Assembly (NCBI RefSeq): GCF_001184025.1
Contig: NZ_BBYG01000015.1
Location: 62,001 to 126,000, forward strand
Length of the DNA: 64,000 bases
Reading direction: 5' to 3'
From: Streptomyces maremycinicus
Lineage (GTDB): Bacteria > Actinomycetota > Actinomycetes > Streptomycetales > Streptomycetaceae
In this document: piece after piece, positions 50,936-60,682 of the stretch
Position numbering within the stretch: the first letter of the stretch is position 1
Layout: the number at the start of each line of letters is the position of its first letter
Notes under the pieces: generated by a model
What the model was told of the DNA's origin: nothing
What the model saw: only the letters and a program-made list of their open reading frames with translations
Database searches by the model: none
Translations under genes and position numbers: made by a program

Positions 50936-51703
50936 ATGTCTCGGAACCGCTTCTCCGGCCGCACCGCCCTCGTCACGGGTGGCGGTTCCGGCATCGGACG
51001 CGCCCTCGCCCTGGCCTTCGCCGCCGAGGGGGCCCGGGTCGTCGTGGCCGGGCGCACCCGCGCCTCGCTCGACGAGACGGTCGGCCTCGTCGAACGGGAC
51101 GGCGGGACCGCGCTCGCCCGGGTCGCCGACGTCTCGCGCGCCGCCGATCTGGACGCGCTCGTCCGGGCGGCCGTCGACCGGTTCGGCTCGCTCGACGTCG
51201 CCGTCAACAACGCGGGGATCCTGCGGGCGGGACGGCCCCTCGCGGACGTCGACGAGGCGGACTGGCGGTCCCTGGTCGACACCAACCTGACCGGTGTCTT
51301 CCTCGCCCTGCGGGCCGAGATCCGGCAGATGCGGACGCAGCCGGGCGGCGGCGCGATCGTCAACGTCTCGTCCGACATCGGTGTGCACCGGCAGGTTCAG
51401 GGACTGACCGCGTACGCCACGAGCAAGGCGGCCGTGACCGCGCTGACCCGTGGTGCCGCGCTGGAACACCTGAGGGACGGCGTCCGCATCAACGCCGTCA
51501 GCCCCGGCCCCTCCGGGACGGCCATGTCACTGCGGCCCGGCGAGTCCGAGGCCGAGCGCGCCCTGCGGATGAAGGAGCAGTCCCCGCTGGGCCGGGTGTC
51601 GTCGACCGAGGAGGTGGCCCAGGCGGTGCTGTATCTCGCGTCGGACGACGCGGCGTCCGTCGTGGGCGCCGACCTGGTGATCGACGGCGGGGCCGCGCTG
51701 TAG
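50936..51703 (+). CDS. SDR-family oxidoreductase
   Basis: 255 residues from ATG 50936 (GGAAAGGA at 5-6 nt); ATG 50912 overlaps the palindrome. Classical SDR with TGGGSGIGRALA, NNAG, and catalytic IVNVSSDIGVHRQVQGLTAYATSKAA (Ser, Tyr, Lys), then INAVSPGPSGTAM. A C-terminal MKEQSPLGRVSSTEEVAQAV is typical of FabG-like/glucose dehydrogenase-like SDRs. Substrate unknown; likely target of the adjacent TetR. Confidence 0.9.
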   Translation: MSRNRFSGRTALVTGGGSGIGRALALAFAAEGARVVVAGRTRASLDETVGLVERDGGTALARVADVSRAADLDALVRAAVDRFGSLDVAVNNAGILRAGRPLADVDEADWRSLVDTNLTGVFLALRAEIRQMRTQPGGGAIVNVSSDIGVHRQVQGLTAYATSKAAVTALTRGAALEHLRDGVRINAVSPGPSGTAMSLRPGESEAERALRMKEQSPLGRVSSTEEVAQAVLYLASDDAASVVGADLVIDGGAAL

Positions 51704-51735
51704 GCCGGGCAGCGGCGGGAGGGCGAGCGCCGCGC

Positions 51736-52980
51736 TCACACGGGGCCCAGCGCTCCCAGCGGATCGTCCAGGACCGGTTGCCAGGCCAACTCGGCCGCGC
51801 CGACCAGGCTGTTGTGGTCGAGGGAGCAGGCGAGGATGGGAACTCCGCCGCTGCGGCCCCACAGGCTCCGGTCGGCGACGACGGCCCGCAGCCGGTCGGG
51901 GTCGGCGTCCAGGAGGGTGCGGTGCAGCCCGCCGAGGATGATGCGGTCCGGGTTGAGGATGTTCACCAGACCGGCCAGGCCCAGGCCGAGCCGGTCGATC
52001 AGGGCCTCGGCGGCCATGCGGACCACCGGGTCCTCGTGCTCCTCGCGGATCAGCTCGTTGGCCTGCTGGAGCAGGGAGCCCTCGGGGCCGGGTTCGCGGC
52101 CGGCGGTGGTGAGCAGGGCGAGCGGGTCCGCCTCGACGTCGAGGCAGCCCCGGCTGCCGCAGTAGCAGGGGCGGCCCTCGGGATTGACGGTGAGGTGGCC
52201 CACCTCCAGGGCGAGACCCGAACTGCCCGTGTGCAGACGGCCGTCCAGCACCAGCGCGCCACCGACGCCCCGGTGCCCGGTGGCCACGCACAACAGGTCG
52301 CGGGCGCCACGTCCGGCGCCGTGCCGGTGTTCGGCGAGCGCGGCGAGATTGACGTCGTTGCCCACGAAGCCGGGGCCGGTGAGACCGGCGGCGCGGATCC
52401 GCTCGGCGAAGATCTCCCGCACGGGCGCGCCCACCGGCCACGCCAGGTGCAGCGGGTTCAGCGCCAGCCCCTCGGGCTCGGTGACCGCGGAGGGTACGGC
52501 GAGCCCGGCGCCCACACAGGTCCGGCCGGTCTGCCGCAGCAGTTCGGCCCCGGCGTCCACGGCGGCGCCGAGCACCTTGGCGGGGTCGGCGTCGACGGTC
52601 TCGCAGCTGGGCGTGGTGGCGACGATGCGGCCGCCGAGACCGACCAACGCGGCCCGGAACCCGTCGGCGTGGACCTGGGCGGCGAGGGCTACCGGGCCTT
52701 CTTCGGCGACCTCGAGCCGGTGCGAGGGGCGGCCCTGCGAACCGGCGGCGGCGCCCGGCCGCGCGTCGACCCGGATCAGGCCCAGCGCCTCCAGCTCCGC
52801 CGCGACCGCACCGGCCGTCGCACGGGTGACGCCGAGTTCGGCGGTGAGGACCGCGCGGGTGGGCGCCCGCCCGGTGTGCACGAGCTCCAACGCGGGCCCG
52901 AGCGCACCGCGCCCCCGGTCCAGCCGCGCTCTCGAGGTGGTCCCATCCCCCGCCGGCCGGGGGTCCGCCTTGCCGCTCAT
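51736..52980 (-). CDS. ROK-family transcriptional regulator
   Basis: 414 residues. N-terminal winged HTH (about 30-85: APTRAVLTAELGVTRATAGAVAAELEALG) and a ROK sugar-kinase-like domain with ATGHRGVGGALVLDG, GHLTVNPEGRPCYCGSRGCLD (zinc motif CxCGxxGC) and ILGGLHRTLLDAD. These proteins resemble NagC/XylR and sense sugars or amino sugars. It is convergent with the SDR gene; no sugar transport operon is next to it. Confidence 0.9.
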   Translation of the reverse strand: MSGKADPRPAGDGTTSRARLDRGRGALGPALELVHTGRAPTRAVLTAELGVTRATAGAVAAELEALGLIRVDARPGAAAGSQGRPSHRLEVAEEGPVALAAQVHADGFRAALVGLGGRIVATTPSCETVDADPAKVLGAAVDAGAELLRQTGRTCVGAGLAVPSAVTEPEGLALNPLHLAWPVGAPVREIFAERIRAAGLTGPGFVGNDVNLAALAEHRHGAGRGARDLLCVATGHRGVGGALVLDGRLHTGSSGLALEVGHLTVNPEGRPCYCGSRGCLDVEADPLALLTTAGREPGPEGSLLQQANELIREEHEDPVVRMAAEALIDRLGLGLAGLVNILNPDRIILGGLHRTLLDADPDRLRAVVADRSLWGRSGGVPILACSLDHNSLVGAAELAWQPVLDDPLGALGPV

Positions 52981-53007
52981 GAGGGCGAGTCTCCCATGAT
53001 CCGTTCC

Positions 53008-53670
53008 TCAGGTGGCGTCGGGGAAGCCGCTCACCCGCAGCGTGATGTTCAGCCGTCCCGTCAGGCCGAGGCCGGCCGGCGCCGTGCCCGGCAGGACCCG
53101 CGGCACCCCGTGGTACGCGAGCCGCGACGGACCCCCGAAGACGAACAGGTCGCCGCTGCGCAGCTCGACATCGGTGTAGGGCCGGGTCCGGGTCCGCGGG
53201 TTGCCGAAGCGGAACACGCAGGTGTCGCCGAGGCTGAGGGAGACCACCGGCGCGTCGGACTTCTCGTCGGCGTCCCGGTGCATGCCCATCCGGGCGTCGC
53301 CGTCGTAGAAGTTGATCAGTGCGATGTCGTACGCGGCCGCCGCCGACCGCGCCGGCCTCAGCGCGTCGGCCACCGCGCGCCGGCCCAGCTCGCCCAGCCA
53401 GCCGGGGAAGGGCTTGACGGGCGCGCCGTCGCCGTCGCTGACCGTGCGGGCGTAGGCGTACGGATACCAGTGCCAGCCCAGGCACACCTGGCGGGCGGTC
53501 ATCGTGCCGCCGCCGGGCGTACGGACCGTGCGCAGGCCGGCCGGCGGACGGGCCCAGTCGCGGCAGGCCCCGAGCAGCTCCCGCTGGTGTGCCGGGTCCA
53601 GCCAGTCGGGCACGTGCACCGCGCCCGGCGCGACCTGCGCACGTTCGCGCGGAAACAGCTCCGAGTCCAT
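53008..53670 (-). CDS. AlkB-type 2-oxoglutarate/Fe(II)-dependent dioxygenase
   Basis: 220 residues from ATG 53670; ATG 53688 gives six more. The jelly-roll dioxygenase shows the Fe ligands His and Asp in MGMHRDADEKSDAP and the distal His in RLAYHGVPRVL, and the 2-oxoglutarate Arg in GRLNITLRVSG. FYDGDARMGMHRD and the nucleotide-recognition-lid region LGWHWYPYAYARTV place it in AlkB. It repairs alkylated bases in DNA or RNA. Divergent from the rlmG-like gene by 66 nt; no ada or ogt gene is adjacent. Confidence 0.9.
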   Translation of the reverse strand: MDSELFPRERAQVAPGAVHVPDWLDPAHQRELLGACRDWARPPAGLRTVRTPGGGTMTARQVCLGWHWYPYAYARTVSDGDGAPVKPFPGWLGELGRRAVADALRPARSAAAAYDIALINFYDGDARMGMHRDADEKSDAPVVSLSLGDTCVFRFGNPRTRTRPYTDVELRSGDLFVFGGPSRLAYHGVPRVLPGTAPAGLGLTGRLNITLRVSGFPDAT

Positions 53671-53736
53671 GGGTCCATCATCCGCCATGGGTCCGACACC
53701 GGGTCTGAGCTGCTGCTCGGTTAGCCTTGACGCACG

Positions 53737-54888
53737 ATGAACGACCGTATGACGACGCCGTGGGGCGAGGTCACGCTGGCCCGCCACCCCGAGGATCCTC
53801 GCGAGACACTGCGCGCCTGGGACGCGTCCGACGCGTATCTGCTCAGACACCTCGCGGAGCAGGACGTCCCGCTGACCGGCACGGTGGTGGTGCTCGGCGA
53901 CCGCTGGGGCGCCCTGGTCACGGCGCTCGCGGCGCACCGCCCGACGCAGATCACCGACTCCTGGCTGGGGCAGGAGGCGACCCGGGCGAACCTGGCGCGG
54001 GCGGGCGTCGAGACCGGTGCGGTCCGGCTGCTCACCACCCAGGACCCGGTGCCGGAGCGGATCGACGTGCTGCTGATCCGGGTGCCGAAGAGCCTGGCGC
54101 TGCTGGAGGACCAGCTGCTGCGGCTGGCCCCCGCCGTGCACACGGGGACGGTCGTCGTCGGCACCGGCATGGTGAAGGAGATCCACACCTCGACGCTGCG
54201 GCTGTTCGAGCGGATCCTGGGGCCGACCCGGACCTCGCTCGCCGAACAGAAGGCCCGGCTCGTCTTCTGCACCCCGGCCCCGGCCCCGCGAAGGCCCGCG
54301 AACCCGTGGCCGTACACCTACGACCTTCCCGACGACGTCGGCGGCGCCCTCTCCGGCCGTCCGGTCGTCAACCATGCCGGGGTGTTCTGCGCCGACCGGC
54401 TCGACATCGGTACCCGGTTCCTCCTGAAGCACCTGCCGACGACCAGCGGCACCCGCCGGGTCGTCGACCTGGGCTGCGGCAACGGCGTCGTCGGTACGGC
54501 GGTGGCGCTGGCCAACCCGGAGGCCGAGGTGCTGTTCACCGACGAGTCGTTCCAGGCGGTGGCGTCGGCGGAGGCCACGTACAAGGCGAACGGGGTGCCG
54601 GGGCACGCCGAGTTCCGGGTCGGGGACGGGCTGGCGGGGGTGGCCGACGGCAGCGTGGACATCGTGCTGAACAACCCGCCGTTCCACTCCCACCAGGCGA
54701 CGACGGACGCCACCGCGTGGCGGATGTTCACGGGCGCCGAGCGCGCGCTGCGGCCGGGTGGCGAGCTGTGGGTGGTGGGCAACCGGCACCTGGGCTACCA
54801 CGTGAAGCTGAAGCGGCTGTTCGGCAACAGTGAACTGATCGCCGGTGACCGGAAGTTCGTGGTGCTGAGGGCGGTCAGGCGAGGCTGA
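53737..54888 (+). CDS. rlmG: RlmG/RsmC-type rRNA guanine-N2 methyltransferase
   Basis: 383 residues. Two tandem Rossmann-like domains; the C-terminal one is catalytic: VVDLGCGNGVVGTAVAL binds AdoMet and DIVLNNPPFHSHQ is the (N/D)PPF motif of N2-guanine methyltransferases. The N-terminal degenerate domain recognises the rRNA. Length and fold fit RlmG (23S G1835) more than RsmC. A TAGCCT box 9 nt before the ATG suggests a very short or no leader. Confidence 0.85.
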   Translation: MNDRMTTPWGEVTLARHPEDPRETLRAWDASDAYLLRHLAEQDVPLTGTVVVLGDRWGALVTALAAHRPTQITDSWLGQEATRANLARAGVETGAVRLLTTQDPVPERIDVLLIRVPKSLALLEDQLLRLAPAVHTGTVVVGTGMVKEIHTSTLRLFERILGPTRTSLAEQKARLVFCTPAPAPRRPANPWPYTYDLPDDVGGALSGRPVVNHAGVFCADRLDIGTRFLLKHLPTTSGTRRVVDLGCGNGVVGTAVALANPEAEVLFTDESFQAVASAEATYKANGVPGHAEFRVGDGLAGVADGSVDIVLNNPPFHSHQATTDATAWRMFTGAERALRPGGELWVVGNRHLGYHVKLKRLFGNSELIAGDRKFVVLRAVRRG

Positions 54889-55230
54889 GCCCGCCCTCTC
54901 GACGTGGCGGTGCTCGGTGTCGTGAGGTGGTGGCCGCCGCCTCCAGCGAGCAGGGGCGGCGGGGGTTCGGCCGGGGCCGCGCGGCCGCCACGGTGGACGC
55001 CCTGGTCGCAGGCTCGGCCGCCGACACGGCGACGGTGGCGCGCTGCGAGGAGGCCGGCATCAGGGTCCTCCTCGTCCGGGCCGCGGGCAGCACTCGCGAC
55101 CGTCGCACGGGGTCGCGCCCACCTTCCACCGCCGCCCGCCGCCAGCCGCCCGCCGGAGCCCGGCGTGTCGCGGTCGGCCGGAGCCAGGCGGCCGGGCGGC
55201 CGTCACGCGTTCGCGGCCCGGGCGGCAGAA
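54889..55230. other. 342-nt gap with no confident gene
   Basis: A plus-strand frame from about 54927 reads ATVDALVAGSAADTATVARC in its middle and looks like a protein fragment, but without a start, ribosome site or recognisable domain; the reverse frame is not better. Possibly a decayed gene. No clear stem-loop was found for the two facing genes. Confidence 0.4.
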
Positions 55231-57609
55231 CTAGTCGCCGACGTGGGCGAGTTCGATGTCGTGGTCGTCCACGTCACCGCCGCCGAGGCTGACGCCGGTC
55301 GCGCGGGGCGGGTAGCCGGTCGCGATGACCGTGTACTGGCCGCCGTCCAGGTCGGAGAAGGCGTACGCGCCGTCGGTGCCGGTCGTGGCGGTCGCCACGA
55401 CGTTTCCGGCGGCGTCCACCAGGGTCACCCGCGCGTCCGCCAGCGGAGCGCCCCCGCCGCGTATGGTGCCCCGCACCAGCGCGCCGGGCCGCAGCTCGAC
55501 ATCGACCCGGGTGACACCGCTGACGCCGATCTCGACCGGCAGTGCCAGCGGCCGGTGCTTGGGCGAGCTGACCGCGAGGGTCACCGGGCCCGGCACCAGT
55601 TCGGCGACCGAGAACGCGCCGGTACCGTCGGTCCGAGCGGTGGCCAGCACATCGCCGCGCACGTCGGTGAGGATGACCACCGCCCCCGCGACCGGCGACC
55701 CGTCGTCCACGGACCGCACCGTGCCGACGAGCCCGCTGGTGCCGCTGAGCAGCACGTCGTACGTCACCGGTGTCGCTGCCACCACCACGGTCGTCGCCTG
55801 TGGCTGGTGCCCGTCGGCGGAGGCGATGAGCACATAGGTGCCCTCCCCCGGCGCCTCGACCGCGTAGGAGCCGTCCGTCCCGGCGACCGCGCGGCCCAAC
55901 TGCCGCCCGCCCAGCGAGATCAGGGTGACCGCCGCGCCGCCCACCGGCACGCCCTCCGCGCCCCGCACGTGCCCGCGCACCGGACGCCCGCCTCCGGCCG
56001 GTCCGGAGTCCGCCAGCCCGGGGACGACCGCGACGAGTTCCGCGACCGCGCGGGCCAGCGGCACGGCGACCGCCGCACCCACGACCCGCTCGTCCGGTAC
56101 GGCGGCGGGCGGTGGAGCGGCGAGCGATACGGCGGGCGCGGGCGCCGGGTCGGCAGGGGCGGGTCCCGCGGCCGACGCGGCCGTATCGGCCGTCCGCCGC
56201 CCCGGGATGAACGCGGCGACGACGAACGCCAGGAGGGCCGCTCCGGAGCCGACGGCCATGACCACCTTGAAGCCGTTCTCCGAGGGCAGCGCGGTGCCGT
56301 CGAAGGTGGTGGTCAGCCGGGCCAGGAGCACACCGGCGACCGCGCCGGCGGTGGAGGTGCCGATGGACCGCATCAGCGTGTTGAGGCTGTTCGCGGCGGC
56401 CGTCTCGGAAGGATCCACGGCGCCCATGATGAGCGCGGGCATGGCCCCGTAGGCGAAGCCGATACCGGCGCCGATGACACAGGAGACCAGGACGAGCTGC
56501 CACACCGCGTCCATCAGCACGATGTTGAGGCCGTACCCGGCGGCGACGACGACGGCGCCGAGCATCAGGGTCACCTTCGGACCGCGCGCCTTGGACAGCA
56601 GCGCGGAGAGCGGCGCGGTGGCCATCATCACCAGGCCCGTGGGGGCCATCACGAGGCCGGCGACCAGCAGTGACCTGCCGAGGCCGTAGCCCGTCGCCTC
56701 GGGCAGCCGGAGCAGCTGCGGGAGCACCAGGGACATGGCGAACATGGAGAAACCGAAGGCCGTCGAGGCGAGGTCGGTCATCAGTACCTGGCGGCGGGCG
56801 GTGGTCCGCAGGTCCACCAGGGGTTCCCCGACGCGCAGTTCGAACACGCCCCACAGCAGCAGGACGACGACCGCGGCGGCGAAGAGCCCGAGGGTGGTGC
56901 CGCTCCCCCAGCCCCAGTCGGCGCCCTTGGAGGTCGCGAGCAGCAGACACACCAGCCCGGCCGCCATGCCGAGGGCGCCGACCAGGTCGAAGCGTCCGCC
57001 GGTGCGCACCGGGGACTCGGGCACGAAGACCGGGACGAGCACGGCGGCGACCGCACCGAGGGCGGCCGACGTCCAGAACAGCGCGTGCCAGTCGAGGTGG
57101 TCCGCGATGAGCGCGGCGGCGGGCAGTCCGAGGGCGCCGCCGATGCCGAGGGAGGCACTCATGAGCGCGGTGGCCGAGCCGAGCCGCTCGGCGGGCAGTT
57201 CGTCCCGCATGATGCTGATGCCGAGCGGGATGACACCGGAGGCGAGGCCCTGGAGAGCCCGGCCGACGATCATCGGGACGAGCCCGTCGCTGAGGGCGGC
57301 CGTGACCGATCCCGCGATCAGCAGGAGCAGGCTGACCAGCAGCATGCGGCGCTTGCCGTGCATGTCGCCGAGCCTGCCCATGACGGGGGTGGCGACGGCG
57401 GCCGCGAGCAGGGTGGCGGTGACCGCCCAGGCCGTGTCGGAGGCCGGGGCGTCCAGGAGTTCCGGCAGCTCCGGGACGATCGGGATCACCAGGGTCTGCA
57501 TCAGCGAGACCACGATCCCGCCGAAGGCCAGCACCACCACGACGAGGCCGGCCCGCGGCGCGGCGGACCCCTCCCCCGGCTCCGCTGAACTGGATTGCGC
57601 AGGGGACAT
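55231..57609 (-). CDS. DHA2-type MFS transporter fused to three carboxypeptidase-regulatory-like Ig domains
   Basis: 792 residues from ATG 57609 (GGAGG at 7 nt). Fourteen membrane helices (1-500) with GRLGDMHGKRRMLLVSLL after helix 2 and GIGGALGLPAAALIAD in helix 5, typical of drug:H+ antiporter-2. A Pro/Ala-rich linker (500-555) leads to three tandem beta-sandwich repeats (about 555-640, 640-715, 715-790) with the repeating pattern VRGxVR-GxPVxGAxVTLxDxxGxxVATAxTxxDGxYxF. With 14 helices both ends should be cytosolic, an odd place for such domains. A MarR-type palindrome overlies its promoter. Confidence 0.87.
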   Translation of the reverse strand: MSPAQSSSAEPGEGSAAPRAGLVVVVLAFGGIVVSLMQTLVIPIVPELPELLDAPASDTAWAVTATLLAAAVATPVMGRLGDMHGKRRMLLVSLLLLIAGSVTAALSDGLVPMIVGRALQGLASGVIPLGISIMRDELPAERLGSATALMSASLGIGGALGLPAAALIADHLDWHALFWTSAALGAVAAVLVPVFVPESPVRTGGRFDLVGALGMAAGLVCLLLATSKGADWGWGSGTTLGLFAAAVVVLLLWGVFELRVGEPLVDLRTTARRQVLMTDLASTAFGFSMFAMSLVLPQLLRLPEATGYGLGRSLLVAGLVMAPTGLVMMATAPLSALLSKARGPKVTLMLGAVVVAAGYGLNIVLMDAVWQLVLVSCVIGAGIGFAYGAMPALIMGAVDPSETAAANSLNTLMRSIGTSTAGAVAGVLLARLTTTFDGTALPSENGFKVVMAVGSGAALLAFVVAAFIPGRRTADTAASAAGPAPADPAPAPAVSLAAPPPAAVPDERVVGAAVAVPLARAVAELVAVVPGLADSGPAGGGRPVRGHVRGAEGVPVGGAAVTLISLGGRQLGRAVAGTDGSYAVEAPGEGTYVLIASADGHQPQATTVVVAATPVTYDVLLSGTSGLVGTVRSVDDGSPVAGAVVILTDVRGDVLATARTDGTGAFSVAELVPGPVTLAVSSPKHRPLALPVEIGVSGVTRVDVELRPGALVRGTIRGGGAPLADARVTLVDAAGNVVATATTGTDGAYAFSDLDGGQYTVIATGYPPRATGVSLGGGDVDDHDIELAHVGD

Positions 57610-57654
57610 GGCCGAGCCTCCGTGGGGCGATGCGGTTCCGCACGACTGCGCAGC

Positions 57655-57684
57655 ATCGTAAGCCCACTTGATTGACTCAAGCAA
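57655..57684 (-). promoter_or_regulatory. Promoter of the MFS-Ig fusion gene
   Basis: On the complement: -35 TTGCTT (57684-57679), 18-nt spacer, -10 TACGAT (57660-57655). The spacer contains the palindrome described separately. Confidence 0.6.
57667..57681. promoter_or_regulatory. MarR-type palindrome CTTGA-N5-TCAAG between -35 and -10
   Basis: CTTGATTGACTCAAG; 5-bp arms around 5 nt, positioned to block polymerase at the MFS promoter. The likely MarR regulator is not in the window. Confidence 0.6.
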
Positions 57685-57704
57685 CTAGCATTTTCGGTGT
57701 GCGG

Positions 57705-57738
57705 CACGTGAAGAAACCGGGCAGAGGACTCTGCCCGG
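57705..57738 (-). terminator. Rho-independent-like terminator of htpG
   Basis: CCGGGCAGAG and CTCTGCCCGG form a near-perfect stem with the 2-4 nt turn GGAC; on the htpG strand it is followed by TTTCTT. Confidence 0.75.
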
Positions 57739-57794
57739 CCTCCTCGCGGCACGCTCTACCGCGCGCTCCAGCCGCACGCTCTACGGCGCGAGTC

Positions 57795-59747
57795 CTACAG
57801 CGCGCGCTCCAGCTGGTCGGCCACCAGCTTCACGAACCGTCCGGGCTCCTTCGGCCGACCGCCCTCGGCGAGGACCGCGAGTCCGTGCAGCAGTTCGGCG
57901 GTGTCGGCCAGCCCCGTACGGTCCTCCCGCTCGTTGTAGGCCTGGTTCAGACCCTTCACGAGCGCGTGATCGGGGTTGAGTTCGAGGATCCGCAGGGCGC
58001 GCGGCACCTCCTGCCCCATCGCCCGGTACATGTTCTCCAGCGCCGGAGTGAGGTCGTGCGCGTCGGAGACGATGCAGGCCGGGGACACGGTGAGCCGGGA
58101 CGACAGGCGTACCTCCTTGACGTCCTCCCCCAGTTGCTCCTTCATCCAGCCGAGCAGACCGGCGTACTCCTCGCCCTGCTTCTCGCGCTCGCCGTCGGCC
58201 TTCTCGTCGTCCTCCCCGCCGAGGTCGACCTCGCCCTTGGCGACGGACCGCAGCGGCTTGCCCTCGAACTCGCCCACCGCGTCGACCCACACCTCGTCGA
58301 CCGGGTCGGTGAGCAGAAGGACCTCGATGCCCTTCGCCCGGAACGCCTCCATGTGCGGGGAGTTCTCGATGCTCTGCCGGGACTCGCCGGTCAGGTAGTA
58401 GACGGCGTCCTGACCGTCCTTCATCCGCTCCAGGTAGCTCTTCAGCGTGGTCGGTTCGTCCGCGCTGTGCGTGGACGCGAACGACGAGACGGCGAGGAGG
58501 GTGTCCCGGTTGTCGGAGTCGGTCAGCAGGCCTTCCTTCAGGACGGCGCCGAACTCCCGCCAGAAGGTGGCGTAGCGGTCGGGGGCCGCGGTCATCATGT
58601 CCTTGACCGTGGCGACGACCTTCTTGGTGAGCCGGCGCTGCATCATCCGGATGTGCCGGTCCTGCTGGAGGATCTCGCGGGAGACGTTCAGCGAGAGGTC
58701 CGCCGCGTCGACGACGCCCTTGACGAAGCGCAGGTAGGACGGCAGCAGTTCCTCGCAGTCGTCCATGATGAAGACGCGCTTCACGTACAGCTGCACACCG
58801 CGCTGGTAGTTCTGGTTGTACAGGTCGTGCGGGGCGTGCGAGGGGAGGAACAGCAGCGCCTGGTACTCGAAGGTGCCCTCCGCCTGGAGCCGGACCGTCT
58901 CCAGCGGTTCGCGCCAGTCGTGGCTGATGTGCTTGTACAGCTCGTGGTACTCGTCGTCGGACACCTCGTCGCGCGAGCGCGCCCACAGGGCCTTCATCGA
59001 GTTCAGCGTCTCGGGCTCGGACGCGGTGCCGGCTTCCCCGTCGCTGTCGGTGGACTCGCCGGTGGCGCCGTCCTCGGTGGTGTCGCCGTCGGCCGCCTTC
59101 GGGACCAGCCTGATGGGCCAGGTGATGAAGTCCGAGTACCGCTTGACGATCGCCTTGATCGTCCGCTCCGCGGTGTAGTCGTGCAGCTGGTCGTCGGCGT
59201 CGGCCGGCTTCAGGTGCAGCGTGACCGTGGTGCCCTGCGGCGCGTCGTCCACCCTCGCCAGCGTGTAGGTGCCTTCCCCGCGTGACGACCAGCGGGTGCC
59301 ATGGCTCTCGCCGGCCCGCCGGGTCAGCAGCGTCATCTCGTCGGCCACCATGAAGCCGGAGTAGAAACCGACGCCGAACTGCCCGATGAGCCCTTCGGCC
59401 CCGGCCTCCTCCTGGGCCTCGCGCAGCTCCTGCGCGAACTTCGCCGTGCCCGAGTTGGCGATCGTGCCGATGAGCCGGCCGACCTCGTCGTACGACATCC
59501 CGATGCCGTTGTCCCGCACGGTCAGGGTGCGGTCGGCCGCGTCGATCTCGATCTCGATGTGCGGGTCGGAGACGTCCACGTCGAGCGTGTCGTCCCGCAG
59601 GGCGGCGAGACGCAGTTTGTCCAGCGCGTCGGAGGCGTTGGAGACGAGCTCGCGGAGAAAGACGTCCTTGTTCGAGTAGACCGAATGGATCATCAGCTGC
59701 AAGAGCTGACGGGCCTCTACCTGGAACTCAAACGTTTCGGTGGACAT
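57795..59747 (-). CDS. htpG: Molecular chaperone HtpG (Hsp90)
   Basis: 650 residues from ATG 59747 ([16 protein letters not shown], the usual start; a GTG 18 nt upstream is in frame). The N-terminal GHKL ATPase has [20 protein letters not shown] and GQFGVGFYS; the middle domain has [24 protein letters not shown] and the C-terminal domain completes the dimer. An acidic insertion with [18 protein letters not shown] (about 230-255) resembles the charged linker. It folds client proteins with ATP. No HspR or HrcA operator was recognised in its promoter region. Confidence 0.96.
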
Positions 59748-59981
59748 GATGGGCGTGTACCTCACAGGTTCCGGTGTCTCCTGGACTGGCGAGAGCCACT
59801 GTAAAACACCAAGTCAGCCCGCGACGCTCGCTGTTCGTGATCGGCCGGATGCGGAGATCGACGCGGGGATCGGCGACGGGGATCGGCCGCAGGGATGGGC
59901 ACGCCGATCAACGCGGCGATCGGCCCGGCGACCAGCCCCGTCGTCAGCACGACCGTCGGCACGGCGGCGTCGCCACGGCCG

Positions 59982-60554
59982 TCAGCGCGGGATGTCCTCG
60001 ACTTCCGCGAAGCCGTCCGCGCCCCACCGGAGCCGGGTCAGCCGCTCGGTGGAGGGGCGGGTGAAGACGAGATCGCCCGAGCCTCCCTCGGGAGCGACCT
60101 CCGTCCAGCCGTCGAAGCTCGTGGTGAGTTTCGTGTCCCAGCGGGTGAGGTCCCCCGTGCCGACGGCGGCGAGCGACTCCATGGGCGGTTCGCCGTCGTA
60201 GCAGTAGTCACCCCAGTCCGCGATGACCGCGACCGTCCTGTCGAACACCTCGAGCGTGAGGCTCTCGCACCGGTCGGTCGCGGTCGCGTACACCAGGCGC
60301 GGCGCGCTCCACACGCCCTTGTCCGCGCCCCGGTGCCGCTCCACCAGCCCGCGCCCCTCGACGTACGCCATCCCCACCCGTCGGCCGTCGGGCAGCCCGA
60401 CCTCCTGGTCGAACCGGGGGGCCGGGGCGGCCGACGAAGCCGGTGCGGCCGCCGACGCGCCGCGGTCCCCCGGTCCGCCGCAGGCCACCGCGACCCCCGC
60501 CATCGACAACGCGCCCGCCAGGGCCCACAGCCGCCGCTCTCCGTGCCTCCGCAT
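59982..60554 (-). CDS. Putative lipoprotein
   Basis: 190 residues from ATG 60554. Signal peptide with a lipobox: basic MRRHGERRL, hydrophobic WALAGALSMAGVAV and Cys in VAVACGG (about residue 25). An Ala/Ser-rich spacer (26-45) leads to a beta-rich domain with VYATATDRCESLTLEVFDRTVAVIADWGDYCYDG, where two Cys could pair. I recognise no family. Attached to the outer face of the membrane; Lnt encoded at 24-25.6 kb would complete its acylation. Ribosome site AAGGG at 2 nt is weak. Confidence 0.75.
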   Translation of the reverse strand: MRRHGERRLWALAGALSMAGVAVACGGPGDRGASAAAPASSAAPAPRFDQEVGLPDGRRVGMAYVEGRGLVERHRGADKGVWSAPRLVYATATDRCESLTLEVFDRTVAVIADWGDYCYDGEPPMESLAAVGTGDLTRWDTKLTTSFDGWTEVAPEGGSGDLVFTRPSTERLTRLRWGADGFAEVEDIPR

Positions 60555-60682
60555 GCCCTTGTGTTCCCCCGCGTTCTCGCCTGTGACCCGTCCGTGATCC
60601 CGTTCCGTGATTTCCTCCGTCGTCTCCTCTGTGCTCCCCTTGTTCCCCTCGCCCGGATCGCGGCAGGCCGGGTCAGGTCCGG

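Noticed and set aside
57667-57681. Possible HspR HAIR site near htpG
   Set aside because: HAIR needs CTTGAGT-N7-ACTCAAG; here the arms are shorter with a different spacing and the site lies downstream of htpG, over the MFS promoter.
59766-59981. Reverse frame starting PTVVLTTGLVAGPIAALIG, resembling a membrane helix
   Set aside because: Only about 66 codons with Arg-rich remainder and no ribosome site; probably the promoter region of htpG.
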